Shown: positions 24,879 to 33,072, counted from the stretch's first letter. The stretch is 64,000 nucleotides of DNA from Chitinophaga tropicalis (GCF_009758205.1 NZ_WRXN01000006.1:124001-188000); one strand, 5' to 3'. Translations and numbers: made by a program. The notes: generated by a model not told the origin, from the sequence alone.

Positions 24879-27113
24879 CTATTGCTTAATCAATCTCAAC
24901 GTTGTCTGTTTCTCACCACTTTCAACTTTAATAAAATAGGCAGCATTCGCCAACCTGTTGCAATCCACCGGTACCTGGTGATAACCTGCAGGGAACACTT
25001 TATTCACCACAATATTCACCAACGCCCCATTTGAATCAAACAGCTTCACTGCAACCCGCTGTTCCTGTTTATTGTAAAAACTTAACGTAGCATTGCTCAC
25101 TACCGGATTAGGATATACGCGTGTTTCTTCCGGCTGTGCTGTTATATCAGGATGATAAGCTACTCTTGCAGAAGAAGCACAAGTGGCAGCAGAAGGGCTG
25201 TTACCTGTTACTTCCATCCAATCTATATTCGCAAATTCAGTAGAAGAAGTGGTCTCTATACGTACAGTATTAGTACCGGCAGCCAGCGTAGCCGTTACTG
25301 CTGCTGTAGTAGTCCATGTTGTCCAGGAGCTGGTTTTCGGGAAAGACACACTTGACAGGGCAGTGTTACCATTCACCAGCAAGCGCGCAACGGTAGATAC
25401 GTTGGAACCACCATTGGCATACCTCCATACAAAAGAATAAGTTCCGGCAGATGGTACAGTAATGCTATAGTTCACACCCCTGGAAGATGAATTGGAGAGA
25501 TTAATATAATAACCACCATCAGCACCGGTATAACTATTCTGCCTGCTGCCATCAGCGCCGCAATAACCGCTGGTAGTAATTGCAGCATCATCTATCCGCA
25601 ACGTATTACCTCCCCCTCCGGAAACAGCTGAGAAGCTGGCGGTAACAGAAAGATTGGCATTCATAGTAACTGTGGTAGTAGCTGAAGTGCCGCTGGCTCC
25701 TCCACTCCATCCTGAGAAGGTATAACCACTGGCCGGAGAAGCTGTAAGTGTTACTACAGCACCGGCATTATACGAACTTGCTGAAGGACTGGCTGTAATT
25801 GTACCACCGGCGCCTGGCGATGCCGTAAGACTCAATGTATAAGTGCTGGGATTGGTAGTACTGCCGGATTCACGTGCGCCTATATCCGGGGCAGAACCGG
25901 TGTAAGTAATATTAGGGGCTGTAACACCGGCATTGATCATATCACTGCCGGTAGCAAGTGCCAGGAAGTTACCAAGGTTAGGACTGCCGTCTGAATTTTT
26001 GGAAACACTGGGAGTAGTGGAAACAAAATCTGCACTGCTGACTACCAATCCGCCGCCATTAGTGCTGACATTATTCTTCCACCATACGTTACTATTGCTT
26101 ACATCTGTCCCGTTCGACTGATCACTGGACCCTGCATTAAAGGAAAGGTTATTCCTGAATGTGGCAGTGCTGCCTGAACGGAAATTGAAATTGGAATTTG
26201 CGTTGTTGTAGCTGGTATTGTTGGATACTTCAATATTGCCAGGATTGTTATTATCTGTAAACCCATGGTGACCATTATTGAAAGCTACGGAGCGACGTAC
26301 AATATGATTAACAGCAATACCGGATCCTCCCAGTTTAAAACCGTTCTTGTCGCCGTTACCGGAAGTAGAGCCACTGCTCAGCGTACCATTGCTATAAGAA
26401 ACACAGTTTTCAATAGTAACAGGACCTATGGGGCCTGTATCTGATTTAGCATAGAGGTCCCATCCATCATCAATATTATGATGGGAGATACAACCTCTGA
26501 ATACATTACCTGTGCCACAGGTCAGTTTAGCAGCAAAACCATCTGCATCTTCGTTATCAGGGTCCTGGTTGTCATATGCCTCACAGTTGAGGATAAGGTT
26601 ATTGGAAGGCCAGGAGCTGATTGTGGTGTTAGAAGTTACATAGCGGCTTAACTGCAAACCGCTGTCATGGTTGCCAATGAAAAGACATTTTTCAATGGTA
26701 TTGTTGTTACCTGCCAGTAACATACCATTATCGCCTGCACCACGGATAGTGATACCGGTGAAATGCCAGTAGTCGCCATCCAGGATCACACCGCGATTAG
26801 CATCTGCAATAGCCATAGCAGAGAAATCCAGTACAGGAACTTCGCTGCTGTAAGCTACAACGTTCTTGTTGGCAGATGCAGTACCATTATTACTGGCAGT
26901 GATGATGACGGAGGCAGAAAGGCTGTAAGTACCGCCACGCAGATACACAGTACCTCCTGCAGTTACAGTAGCTAATGCATTTGCCAGAGTAGTGGGGGCG
27001 CTGATGTTGGTGCCCGGGTTAGATGCGGAGCCGTTCGGAGCGGCATAAATGGTTTGAGAATAAGCTACGCCCGTCTGCACCAGGCATAGTAGTGCGAGTA
27101 GTAGTGTTTTCAT
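24879..27113 (-). CDS. Secreted PL9-type pectate lyase with InlB-like repeat, CBM and T9SS sorting domain
   Basis: A modular 744-residue secreted protein. After the signal peptide, residues about 20-415 form a right-handed parallel beta-helix with the PL9-like stretch DADGFAAKLTCG and DDGWDLYAKSDTGPIGPV; PL9 enzymes cleave polygalacturonate using a Lys base and Ca2+. A bacterial InlB-type repeat follows (ASPGAGGTITASP and GYTFSGWSGG, about 425-495), then a CBM35/CBM6-like beta-sandwich (about 505-640), and a C-terminal type IX secretion sorting domain (YPNPVVSNATLSFYN to the end). It should be exported by T9SS and attached or released. No SusCD pair is adjacent. Confidence 0.88.
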   Translation of the reverse strand: MKTLLLALLCLVQTGVAYSQTIYAAPNGSASNPGTNISAPTTLANALATVTAGGTVYLRGGTYSLSASVIITASNNGTASANKNVVAYSSEVPVLDFSAMAIADANRGVILDGDYWHFTGITIRGAGDNGMLLAGNNNTIEKCLFIGNHDSGLQLSRYVTSNTTISSWPSNNLILNCEAYDNQDPDNEDADGFAAKLTCGTGNVFRGCISHHNIDDGWDLYAKSDTGPIGPVTIENCVSYSNGTLSSGSTSGNGDKNGFKLGGSGIAVNHIVRRSVAFNNGHHGFTDNNNPGNIEVSNNTSYNNANSNFNFRSGSTATFRNNLSFNAGSSDQSNGTDVSNSNVWWKNNVSTNGGGLVVSSADFVSTTPSVSKNSDGSPNLGNFLALATGSDMINAGVTAPNITYTGSAPDIGARESGSTTNPSTYTLSLTASPGAGGTITASPSASSYNAGAVVTLTASPASGYTFSGWSGGASGTSATTTVTMNANLSVTASFSAVSGGGGNTLRIDDAAITTSGYCGADGSRQNSYTGADGGYYINLSNSSSRGVNYSITVPSAGTYSFVWRYANGGSNVSTVARLLVNGNTALSSVSFPKTSSWTTWTTTAAVTATLAAGTNTVRIETTSSTEFANIDWMEVTGNSPSAATCASSARVAYHPDITAQPEETRVYPNPVVSNATLSFYNKQEQRVAVKLFDSNGALVNIVVNKVFPAGYHQVPVDCNRLANAAYFIKVESGEKQTTLRLIKQ

Positions 27114-27280
27114 AACGAGGGAAATTTTTATCTGAATTTAGTTGATTTAAGAGCGGGGTTGATCAAGATAAAAATAATTATTTACGCAAACGTTCCCGGG
27201 TACGACGGAGATAAAATGGATAATAATTGGGGCTATCTACGGGATTATTGATAATTTTAACGACTCATAACCCATACGAA

Positions 27281-27892
27281 ATGAAGCGATCCCTTTATAC
27301 CTCGTTGGTAATCTTACTGTTAACGTCGTGTAGTAATTCAGGTAGAGAACAGCAGGCTGATAGTTCGAAAGTAACTTCTTCTGTAATAGATACGGATGTA
27401 ATGGAAGTGGTTAATCCGCCGGAGAAAGCGGAGGTGATACCTGATACAGTGCGGGTAGAAGGTGATTTTAATGGGGATAGTATCCCGGATATCGCGTATG
27501 GTGTACTATTTAAAGGACATCGTGATGGCGACGATGCGCAGGACCAGTATATAGTACGGTTCTCCAATAAGAAGATCCCTGCCATGCCTGTACAAACCGG
27601 AAAAATGCGGTTGATCAACGAAGGAGATCTGAATAATGATGGCAGGGATGATATTACTATCTTCGGAGAGCCTTTACATGGCTGTACCTATAATGTAAGT
27701 ACTTATTATAATGATGGTACCAGGTGGCGGGAGCTGGCAGATACCTGGCTGTTGCCATATTACTGTGATTTCATCAGTGATGAGGAATTACAGAATAGGA
27801 TAGTATTCGAGGATGGTGTTGTTTATTTTTATGAAGCTGATGTGAATGATGAAAATGCAACGCTGATCAAGAAAGAACTACCGTTGAAATGA
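27281..27892 (+). CDS. Lipoprotein with FG-GAP/VCBS-like calcium-binding repeats
   Basis: A 203-residue lipoprotein starting at the ATG at 27281 (MKRSLYTSLVILLLTSC, lipobox LLTSC). A longer frame from 27227 would put a hydrophobic stretch before the true signal and is not favoured. The mature part has GDFNGDSIPDIAYGV and GDLNNDGRDDITIF, Asp/Asn-rich DxDxDG-like loops typical of FG-GAP/VCBS repeats that bind Ca2+. The function is unknown. It is divergent from the pectate lyase and followed by repeat copy C, which acts as terminator. Confidence 0.75.
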   Translation: MKRSLYTSLVILLLTSCSNSGREQQADSSKVTSSVIDTDVMEVVNPPEKAEVIPDTVRVEGDFNGDSIPDIAYGVLFKGHRDGDDAQDQYIVRFSNKKIPAMPVQTGKMRLINEGDLNNDGRDDITIFGEPLHGCTYNVSTYYNDGTRWRELADTWLLPYYCDFISDEELQNRIVFEDGVVYFYEADVNDENATLIKKELPLK

Positions 27893-27929
27893 TTTGTAAA
27901 TACTGCATCTGAATATTCTTCCTTAAGAA

Positions 27930-28038
27930 ACCGGCCGTAGACCATATCTTCCCACTCAGAAAAAACGCTTTTGCCGAAGGCAAAAGCGTTTTTTCTGAGC
28001 AGTTTTTCCGCACAGAATAACATACAAAAATTCTAATT
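27930..28038. repeat. Dispersed intergenic palindromic element, copy C
   Basis: Begins ACCGGCCGTAGACCATA, contains a perfect 20-bp hairpin, and continues GAGCAGTTTTTCCGCA...CATACAAA, matching copy A before, inside and after the hairpin. Compensating changes in both hairpin arms between copies A and C (ACC/GGT versus GCC/GGC) show that the stem itself is conserved. Confidence 0.6.
27956..27998. terminator. Bidirectional hairpin terminator in repeat copy C
   Basis: Perfect 20-bp arms (27956-27975 and 27979-27998) with the loop GAA and A/T runs on either side. It lies between two convergent genes and would end transcription from both. Confidence 0.85.
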
Positions 28039-28768
28039 ACCTGTTCCTCCCTTTTTCGTTAGGATAAAACTGCTGTACAGGATCGCTCTGTACAATCTTT
28101 TTTGTCTCAATATTCATCGCAGTTATCTTGCCATAGAACGCGGCTCCCGTATCTACATTCCATACATTAGCGCAATGCATCGGCACATCTACATCATAAT
28201 TAATAGTAGGAGTGTGACCAATATAGATCTCATTAAAGTGCATTAATCTTTTGGGAAAGAGTTTGGAATCCTTTTTAATACGTTTATCCATAGCTAATAC
28301 CATTTCCCACAATGTTCTGTCCCAGGAATAATTAGACGGATCGCGTTCCATGGTGGGGCCATGCATCGAAGTATAACCTGCATGGATGAAGAGGCGGTTC
28401 TCGCTATCTATATAATAATTCCTCAGCCGGTTATAAAATGCAATATGAACATTCCTTTGTTCCTGGTCGTATGTGTCATAGCTGTTAACGGTATTTTGTC
28501 CGCCGTGAAATAACCAGGTAGCATCGGCGGGTTGTCCCATCAACCAGGATTCACACCAGGCGTCATGATTACCTTTTATAAAGAGACAGCTGTATTGTTG
28601 TTCCAGCTGCATGAGATAATCTACAGTCTGTGCCGCTTCAGACCAGCCATCTACATAGTCTCCCAGGAAGATCAACGTATCATCAGCAGTAGGCTTTATT
28701 TTGTCGATCACCTGTACCAAAGCCTTTAAGGCCCCGTGAATATCCCCAATTACGAATGTCCGCGACAT
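28037..28768 (-). CDS. PPP-type metallophosphoesterase
   Basis: A 243-residue calcineurin-like phosphoesterase. Metal-binding motifs are in order: GDIHG (residues 8-12), GDYVDGW, KGNHDAW and later histidines (FIHAGYTS, YIGHTP). It resembles bacterial serine/threonine or bis-nucleoside-tetraphosphate phosphatases. It is the last gene of the NAD+/ADP-ribose operon, 67 nt after kptA, so it may also have its own promoter. In this context a role on ADP-ribose phosphates or RNA ends is plausible, but this is inference; Ap4A or phosphoprotein substrates are alternatives. Confidence 0.88.
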   Translation of the reverse strand: MSRTFVIGDIHGALKALVQVIDKIKPTADDTLIFLGDYVDGWSEAAQTVDYLMQLEQQYSCLFIKGNHDAWCESWLMGQPADATWLFHGGQNTVNSYDTYDQEQRNVHIAFYNRLRNYYIDSENRLFIHAGYTSMHGPTMERDPSNYSWDRTLWEMVLAMDKRIKKDSKLFPKRLMHFNEIYIGHTPTINYDVDVPMHCANVWNVDTGAAFYGKITAMNIETKKIVQSDPVQQFYPNEKGRNR

Positions 28769-28835
28769 TAGCTGTAAATTTTGGCCTGCAAGTTAGTAAT
28801 CAGCTGCTCAATTATTATAAAATTCCTGGTTGTCA

Positions 28836-29378
28836 TCAGAAATTGATGTATTGAGCTGGTACATGATCTGTCAGCCATACGCCATTAGCTGATAAATAAA
28901 AAGCATGACCATCCCGATGCATCTGACCGCTACAGATATTCAGAATAACAGGTATTCCCCGGCGACTACCAACTTTCTCAGCCGTTTGTTTATCGCGACT
29001 AAGATGCAAATGTTGCCTGTTCATTTTCTTCAGTCCTTCTTTGCGGATTGCATCCAGGTATCTTGCAACAGTGCCATGATAGAGGAATTCGGGTGGTTCC
29101 TGTACGGGAAGGTCTAATTCTACATGAATAGAATGACCCTGGTTAGCGCGGATCTTTGAAGCATCTTCATTGAATGCAAAGCGCTGTTTATCGTTGGTGA
29201 ATACTACTTCTTCCAGCTGTTCAAAGGAGAAGGCATTACCGTGTTTCGCTGATTTACTGATAAGTTCATCAACATCCGCCCAACCATTATCATCCAGTTG
29301 CAGCTGAATGATTTCCGGTTGGTGACGGAGAATAAGGCTTAGAAATTTACTTATATGTTTCTTTTGATTGTCTGTCAT
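28836..29378 (-). CDS. kptA: RNA 2'-phosphotransferase (Tpt1/KptA family)
   Basis: KptA/Tpt1 transfers an RNA 2'-phosphate to NAD+, giving ADP-ribose 1''-2'' cyclic phosphate and nicotinamide. The 180-residue protein is the usual length for the family. Conserved active-site segments are present: LSLILRHQPE (Arg-His), FLYHGTV (His), HLHLSRD and VGSRRGIPV (Arg). Bacteria usually lack tRNA splicing that leaves 2'-phosphates, so bacterial KptA is thought to act in RNA repair or in ADP-ribosylation. It is 3 nt after the NADAR gene stop, in a compact operon of NAD-linked genes. Confidence 0.95.
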   Translation of the reverse strand: MTDNQKKHISKFLSLILRHQPEIIQLQLDDNGWADVDELISKSAKHGNAFSFEQLEEVVFTNDKQRFAFNEDASKIRANQGHSIHVELDLPVQEPPEFLYHGTVARYLDAIRKEGLKKMNRQHLHLSRDKQTAEKVGSRRGIPVILNICSGQMHRDGHAFYLSANGVWLTDHVPAQYINF

Positions 29379-29381
29379 TGT

Positions 29382-29927
29382 TTATTTTTTAAATTCATCT
29401 CTCACTATCATCAGTGCATATCCTAAAAGGTTTTGACCTCTCCATTTCAAAGGGTTTTCAGCGTGTTCATTATTGGCGCCTATGCCTATGCCCCATATCC
29501 TATCCAGCGGACTTGCTTCTACCAGCACACTGTCCCTGGTGTTAAGCAGGAATGCCTTGAGGTCGGGATGTTGTGAGAATTTGTGCAGGTTACCTTTTAC
29601 TACGATGTTGAATTTTTCTTTATCCCATTTAGCAGGATCAAAATTCTTCACTTCCCTGCCAAGTTGCTTTGCTCTTGCAGGTGAAGGCGCCTGTAGTATC
29701 TTTTCTTCTATTGCCGTATCATTAAAAAGTCTTGCTTTCTCTGCCATCATCCAGTGTTCTGCAGTAGGATAGGTTTTGTTATTTACAGTAAAAGCTGATG
29801 TCCACCACTGGCTAAAGCAGCTTTTGGTAACAATACCGGGGGTAACAGTATGTCCCCAGAAGAAGGTATAGGAGATCTTTTCTTTGGCGTTAAACCGGGT
29901 TACTAACCATTCGTTGTTGTATTTCAT
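29382..29927 (-). CDS. NADAR-family (YbiA-like) protein
   Basis: The 181-residue protein matches NADAR: FFWGHT near the N-terminus, CFSQWWTSAFTV, the catalytic-helix region YPTAEHWMMAEKARLF, and DRIWGIGIGA near the C-terminus. Family members remove ADP-ribose from nucleobases (reported for guanine adducts made by DarT-type toxins) or process ribosylated riboflavin intermediates. It is flanked by kptA (3-nt gap) and the ADP-ribosylation-associated gene (1-nt gap), which favours a role in NAD+/ADP-ribose or nucleic-acid ADP-ribosyl turnover. Confidence 0.93.
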   Translation of the reverse strand: MKYNNEWLVTRFNAKEKISYTFFWGHTVTPGIVTKSCFSQWWTSAFTVNNKTYPTAEHWMMAEKARLFNDTAIEEKILQAPSPARAKQLGREVKNFDPAKWDKEKFNIVVKGNLHKFSQHPDLKAFLLNTRDSVLVEASPLDRIWGIGIGANNEHAENPLKWRGQNLLGYALMIVRDEFKK

Positions 29928-29928
29928 G

Positions 29929-30339
29929 TCATCTGAATTTTAATAATTCTGCCGCTAAGCGGCTATTTTCCGGAGGGGTAAAACTTTCTCCGAAGAATAC
30001 CTGTACAATCCGTATATCACCTATAATATGACTGTTAAAGTTTTCAAGTTCTTCTGCTGGTACCCATAGTTCATTATGTGTGCTGTCTCCTACATTCTGA
30101 ACTGTGTATTGTGCATAATGATCTGCTGTTATTTCAAATGCAGTAACTATCCCGCAATAACCGGAGAAAGCATCAGTTGTATTCCACTCTGCAGCTATCT
30201 GTTCAGCATATGGCTGGTTTAAAACAGGATAAAAGATGGGCTGCCAGCTGAGCCTGGGCGGAAATTTCTTAAATCCGCTATCCATGATCAGTTCCAGCTC
30301 TTTTATTCCTACAGGGCGATATAACGGTATGCTATTCAT
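29929..30339 (-). CDS. Small protein of the group often annotated ADP-ribosylation/crystallin J1
   Basis: A 136-residue protein without signal or membrane segments: LYRPVGIKELELIMDSGF, then FPPRLSWQPIFYPVLN, and AEELENFNSHIIGDIRIV near the C-terminus. I recall similar small proteins annotated as ADP-ribosylation/crystallin J1 and found next to NADAR genes, but its activity is unknown to me. The opening LYRP(V)G resembles the start of some ART-like (RES or KptA-type) folds. It lies 1 nt from the genes on both sides. Confidence 0.65.
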   Translation of the reverse strand: MNSIPLYRPVGIKELELIMDSGFKKFPPRLSWQPIFYPVLNQPYAEQIAAEWNTTDAFSGYCGIVTAFEITADHYAQYTVQNVGDSTHNELWVPAEELENFNSHIIGDIRIVQVFFGESFTPPENSRLAAELLKFR

Positions 30340-30340
30340 G

Positions 30341-31030
30341 CTAACTAATGTTCAACTGAAAACTATTTTCCTTTAACTTCTTATTAAACTTATACAGCTC
30401 CGGATGACGGTTCTGCAACCCTTCGCGTTTCTTCCCTGTAGCTATTATATATTCAGCATCTAATATCTTACGTCTGAAATTGCGGCGGTCCAGCGGAAGG
30501 TCAAGGATACATTCATACAGGTCATGCAGTTCTGTCATAGTGAACAGGTCATCTAATAACTCAAAGCCTACAGGGAAGTAAAGGATCTTGGCCTGTAGCC
30601 GTTTGAGGGCCTGTTCAAAAATAATGGCGTGGTCAAACCCGAGTTCAGGCAGCTTTTTGATATCAAACCACTGCACATCATTCGCCATATGCCCGGCAGA
30701 TACCGCTACCTGCGAGGGATTCACCAGCGCATAATAAGCAACCGCTATTGCCCTGCCACGGGGATCGCGGTCCGGCTCATCGAAAGAATACAGCTGTTCC
30801 AGGTATACATCATTCATTCCCAGCTTGGTGCTCAATACCCTGGAGCAGGTGTCACGAAAGCGCTCTTCCATCTGTAAGAAAGCCCCCGGAAGCGTCCAGC
30901 AATCTTTAAAAGGCTCTTCTTTCCTGTTCAGCAGCAGGACAGAAAGCGTGCGCTCCTTATACCCGAAAACCACAAGATCCACTGCCAGCGACGGATTTTT
31001 ATAACTATGAAAAGGCTGTATATTTTCCAT
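30341..31030 (-). CDS. NrtR-like Nudix-domain transcription regulator with degenerate catalytic site
   Basis: A 229-residue protein: an N-terminal Nudix fold (about 10-145) and a C-terminal winged helix (about 155-220, LDRRNFRRKILDAEYI), the NrtR architecture. NrtR regulators repress NAD metabolism genes and sense ADP-ribose or NAD derivatives. The Nudix box, expected as REUxEExGU, here reads RVLSTKLGM (residues 64-72), so both metal-binding glutamates are replaced (Thr68, Lys69) and hydrolysis is unlikely. It heads the operon, 1 nt from the next gene. Related Bacteroidota proteins can regulate sugar genes such as arabinose; the neighbours here favour an NAD/ADP-ribose signal. Confidence 0.88.
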   Translation of the reverse strand: MENIQPFHSYKNPSLAVDLVVFGYKERTLSVLLLNRKEEPFKDCWTLPGAFLQMEERFRDTCSRVLSTKLGMNDVYLEQLYSFDEPDRDPRGRAIAVAYYALVNPSQVAVSAGHMANDVQWFDIKKLPELGFDHAIIFEQALKRLQAKILYFPVGFELLDDLFTMTELHDLYECILDLPLDRRNFRRKILDAEYIIATGKKREGLQNRHPELYKFNKKLKENSFQLNIS

Positions 31031-31046
31031 TAGTGTTAAATTGACG

Positions 31047-31054
31047 CAAAGATA
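31047..31054 (-). promoter_or_regulatory. -7 element TATCTTTG for the NAD/ADP-ribose operon
   Basis: A perfect TAnnTTTG on the minus strand, placing the transcript start near 31043, about 13 nt before the regulator's ATG. A TTTG lies upstream with a short 16-nt spacer. The AT-rich, partly palindromic sequence between them (around AATATT) is where an autoregulatory operator would be expected. Confidence 0.5.
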
Positions 31055-31207
31055 GTAAATATTATGAAATCAAATTATAAACTGCCGTTTTGTAGCAGTG
31101 TAGTATTATATCTTCGTGATCATTAGGACGGCCTTTTATCATCCATGAAAATTTCGGTACCCTATTTAAAGTTCCTGTTAACCCCGTCACCCACAAAATG
31201 TAAACCC

Positions 31208-31468
31208 ATGAAACTGAAAAAAGTAAAATTCTCGTTGATGGCACTCGCCGTTATTCTTGGCGCCGGAACGGCTCTGGCAAGTTCTCTGGCTAAAAAAGAT
31301 ACTCCCACACTTTATTACTGGACTGGTACTACGTATGCGCCTGCCGGCATTGAAGATTATGACTTTGTGTGCGAATGGTCGCAGTTCGGTATCTGTACAT
31401 ATACATATGATGCTACTACCGGTACTTATACAAGATATAAGTACGGCAAGATCCTTTTCCTCAGATAA
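31208..31468 (+). CDS. Small exported protein (DUF6520-like)
   Basis: An 86-residue protein from the ATG at 31208: MKLKKVKFSLMALAVILGAG is a signal peptide or N-terminal anchor, followed by a short Tyr/Thr-rich domain (YYWTGTTYAPAG) with two Cys (VCEWSQFGICTYTY). It resembles the small Bacteroidota proteins grouped as DUF6520; the gene at 51505 has a similar plan. A longer frame from 31145 is less likely because it puts a polar stretch before the signal sequence. Function unknown. Confidence 0.65.
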   Translation: MKLKKVKFSLMALAVILGAGTALASSLAKKDTPTLYYWTGTTYAPAGIEDYDFVCEWSQFGICTYTYDATTGTYTRYKYGKILFLR

Positions 31469-31496
31469 GATCGTACCCAGGTTAATTCTTATATAA

Positions 31497-31532
31497 ACAG
31501 ATGAGCTATGTTTAAAAGCATAGCTCGTCTGT
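31497..31532 (+). terminator. 14-bp hairpin after the small exported protein gene
   Basis: Arms ACAGATGAGCTATG (31497-31510) and CATAGCTCGTCTGT (31519-31532), one G-T wobble, 8-nt loop. There is no strong T run, so the termination efficiency is uncertain. Confidence 0.55.
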
Positions 31533-31646
31533 TGCATTTAACAGGTATTTATACGCAGTAAAACAGGTGTTTTTGCACTTGACGGAAAAAGTGAATTGAT
31601 AGAATTTTGGGGCATTGAATTAATTATTAACCTCAAACCCCAAAAA

Positions 31647-32480
31647 ATGCGTAAACATCTTCTATTGGCTGGTGTAGCCGGCATGGCTGCATTAGCACTG
31701 TTTTCCTGCAGGAAAGAGCAGCAAACAGCACCCCAGACAACCGAGACATCTACTGTAGCCGGAGCAAGAGAAGGAGGCGACGAACTGGACGCTATCCTGC
31801 AAGACCTGGCCCCGGAAACTTACCTGCTGGCCTTTGATGGATTGCCGGCAAACAACTACATCACCAAACCTCTCTACGGTGCATTATCAGAAGAAGCCCA
31901 GTTTGGCGGCTCCGGGTATCCGTTCCCATTCCCTTACCTGGGAAAACTGGGATATGACAGGGCTCCGTTCCGTAAGATCTGGATCAAGACCTGTCCTACA
32001 ATGATCCCTGTTTTTGATATCGCCAAAAGGGCGGCAGAACTGGTACAAAAAGCAGACCCCAGAACATTCGCTGACCTGACAATTTTCGAAGCAGGCAAAG
32101 AACAACAGGTCCTGGCCACTAAATCCTTCTTAACAGCTGCAGCTAACCTGCAACCTGATGTGATAGACAATAAGGTAACAGCAGGATTGCCACTGGCAAA
32201 ATTCCGGCTAACAATCCCCGCAGGTACTTCTCTGCCATATTTTACCCGCGGTTTCTACGGTACCGGCGATATCACCCAGGTAGCAGGAGCCACCGGCCGT
32301 CTCACTATTTACAACGGCCTGAAATGGGAGGATATCCTGAGAAGGAAATACCCCAACCTGATCGGTTGTTTTGACCCTGAAATCCTGAAGATCCTTCGTG
32401 AAAGATTTGTACGGGTCAGCCCACAGTTTGAAAAACTGAACATGGAAGAAGTTGCCGGCGGAGCAATCGTCGGACTTTAA
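31647..32480 (+). CDS. Hypothetical lipoprotein
   Basis: A 277-residue lipoprotein from the ATG at 31647 (MRKHLLLAGVAGMAALALFSC; lipobox ALFSC, then a Thr/Glu-rich linker). No domain is recognised. The protein has a Pro/Gly/Phe-rich stretch (GGSGYPFPFPYLGKLGYD) and a single later Cys pair (KTCPTM, IGCFDP). It is the first of a run of three genes that includes the HTTM membrane protein. The frame extends upstream to 31596, but only the 31647 start gives a signal peptide. Confidence 0.65.
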   Translation: MRKHLLLAGVAGMAALALFSCRKEQQTAPQTTETSTVAGAREGGDELDAILQDLAPETYLLAFDGLPANNYITKPLYGALSEEAQFGGSGYPFPFPYLGKLGYDRAPFRKIWIKTCPTMIPVFDIAKRAAELVQKADPRTFADLTIFEAGKEQQVLATKSFLTAAANLQPDVIDNKVTAGLPLAKFRLTIPAGTSLPYFTRGFYGTGDITQVAGATGRLTIYNGLKWEDILRRKYPNLIGCFDPEILKILRERFVRVSPQFEKLNMEEVAGGAIVGL

Positions 32481-32489
32481 AATACCCCG

Positions 32490-32518
32490 GGGGCTGGCGG
32501 ATATATGAAGCCAGCCCC
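32490..32518 (+). terminator. GC-rich hairpin downstream of the lipoprotein
   Basis: Perfect 9-bp stem, GGGGCTGGC (32490-32498) and GCCAGCCCC (32510-32518), with an 11-nt loop. No T run follows. The in-frame ATG at 32505 lies inside the loop, so it is a poor start for the next gene. Confidence 0.5.
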
Positions 32519-32534
32519 TCCATCAACCTGTCTT

Positions 32535-33032
32535 ATGTTTACATGGAAACATATCTGCTGGATCAGCTTCGCTGCTTTTCACCTGCTGGTAGCTGCCTTA
32601 CATGCAGCGCATATGGAAGAATGGCCTGGTCATACTTCATGGCTCATGAAACGGCTCTCCGCCTATGGGGACTATACCGGTACCGGTAACATCTTCAGCT
32701 TTTTTGCGCCTAACATCGGTAATGAAATAGCTGTAGTGTATACAATAGCCAATAAGAAAAAGCAGCAGGTAACCCGGCTGGAAGGCGCTAACACAGAGTG
32801 TAACCGCCGTATCCGGACCATCTATAATTTTTTCAGCATCAGTGAAGCGCAACCCCTGTTAGCAAGTAGCTGTGCTGCCTATATGCTGCACCGTTACCCG
32901 GAAAGTGAAATGATAAGAATAACGGTTATTGGCCGGCAGGTGCCTGATATGCAGGCCTTCCGGGCTGGAGCTGAGCCTAAATGGGAGCCTTTTTTAGTGA
33001 AAGATTATAAAAAGAAGATAGCGTCCCGCTGA
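32535..33032 (+). CDS. Hypothetical membrane-anchored protein
   Basis: A 165-residue protein with one N-terminal membrane helix (TWKHICWISFAAFHLLVAALHAA) and a soluble remainder of about 130 residues facing the periplasm. No known domain. Start chosen at the ATG at 32535; the ATG at 32505 lies in a hairpin loop. It is 40 nt upstream of the HTTM gene, in the same direction, and is probably its partner. Small proteins of this kind often accompany HTTM genes in Bacteroidota, but I cannot give the function. Confidence 0.65.
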   Translation: MFTWKHICWISFAAFHLLVAALHAAHMEEWPGHTSWLMKRLSAYGDYTGTGNIFSFFAPNIGNEIAVVYTIANKKKQQVTRLEGANTECNRRIRTIYNFFSISEAQPLLASSCAAYMLHRYPESEMIRITVIGRQVPDMQAFRAGAEPKWEPFLVKDYKKKIASR

Positions 33033-33072
33033 GATATTACCCCAAAGAAGTTAAACTTAAAAATCTACGTGT

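Noticed and set aside
27177-27205. GCAAACGTTCCCGGG as a LacI-type operator upstream of the pectate lyase
   Set aside because: The symmetry is imperfect and no LacI-family gene is in the window, so I do not call it.
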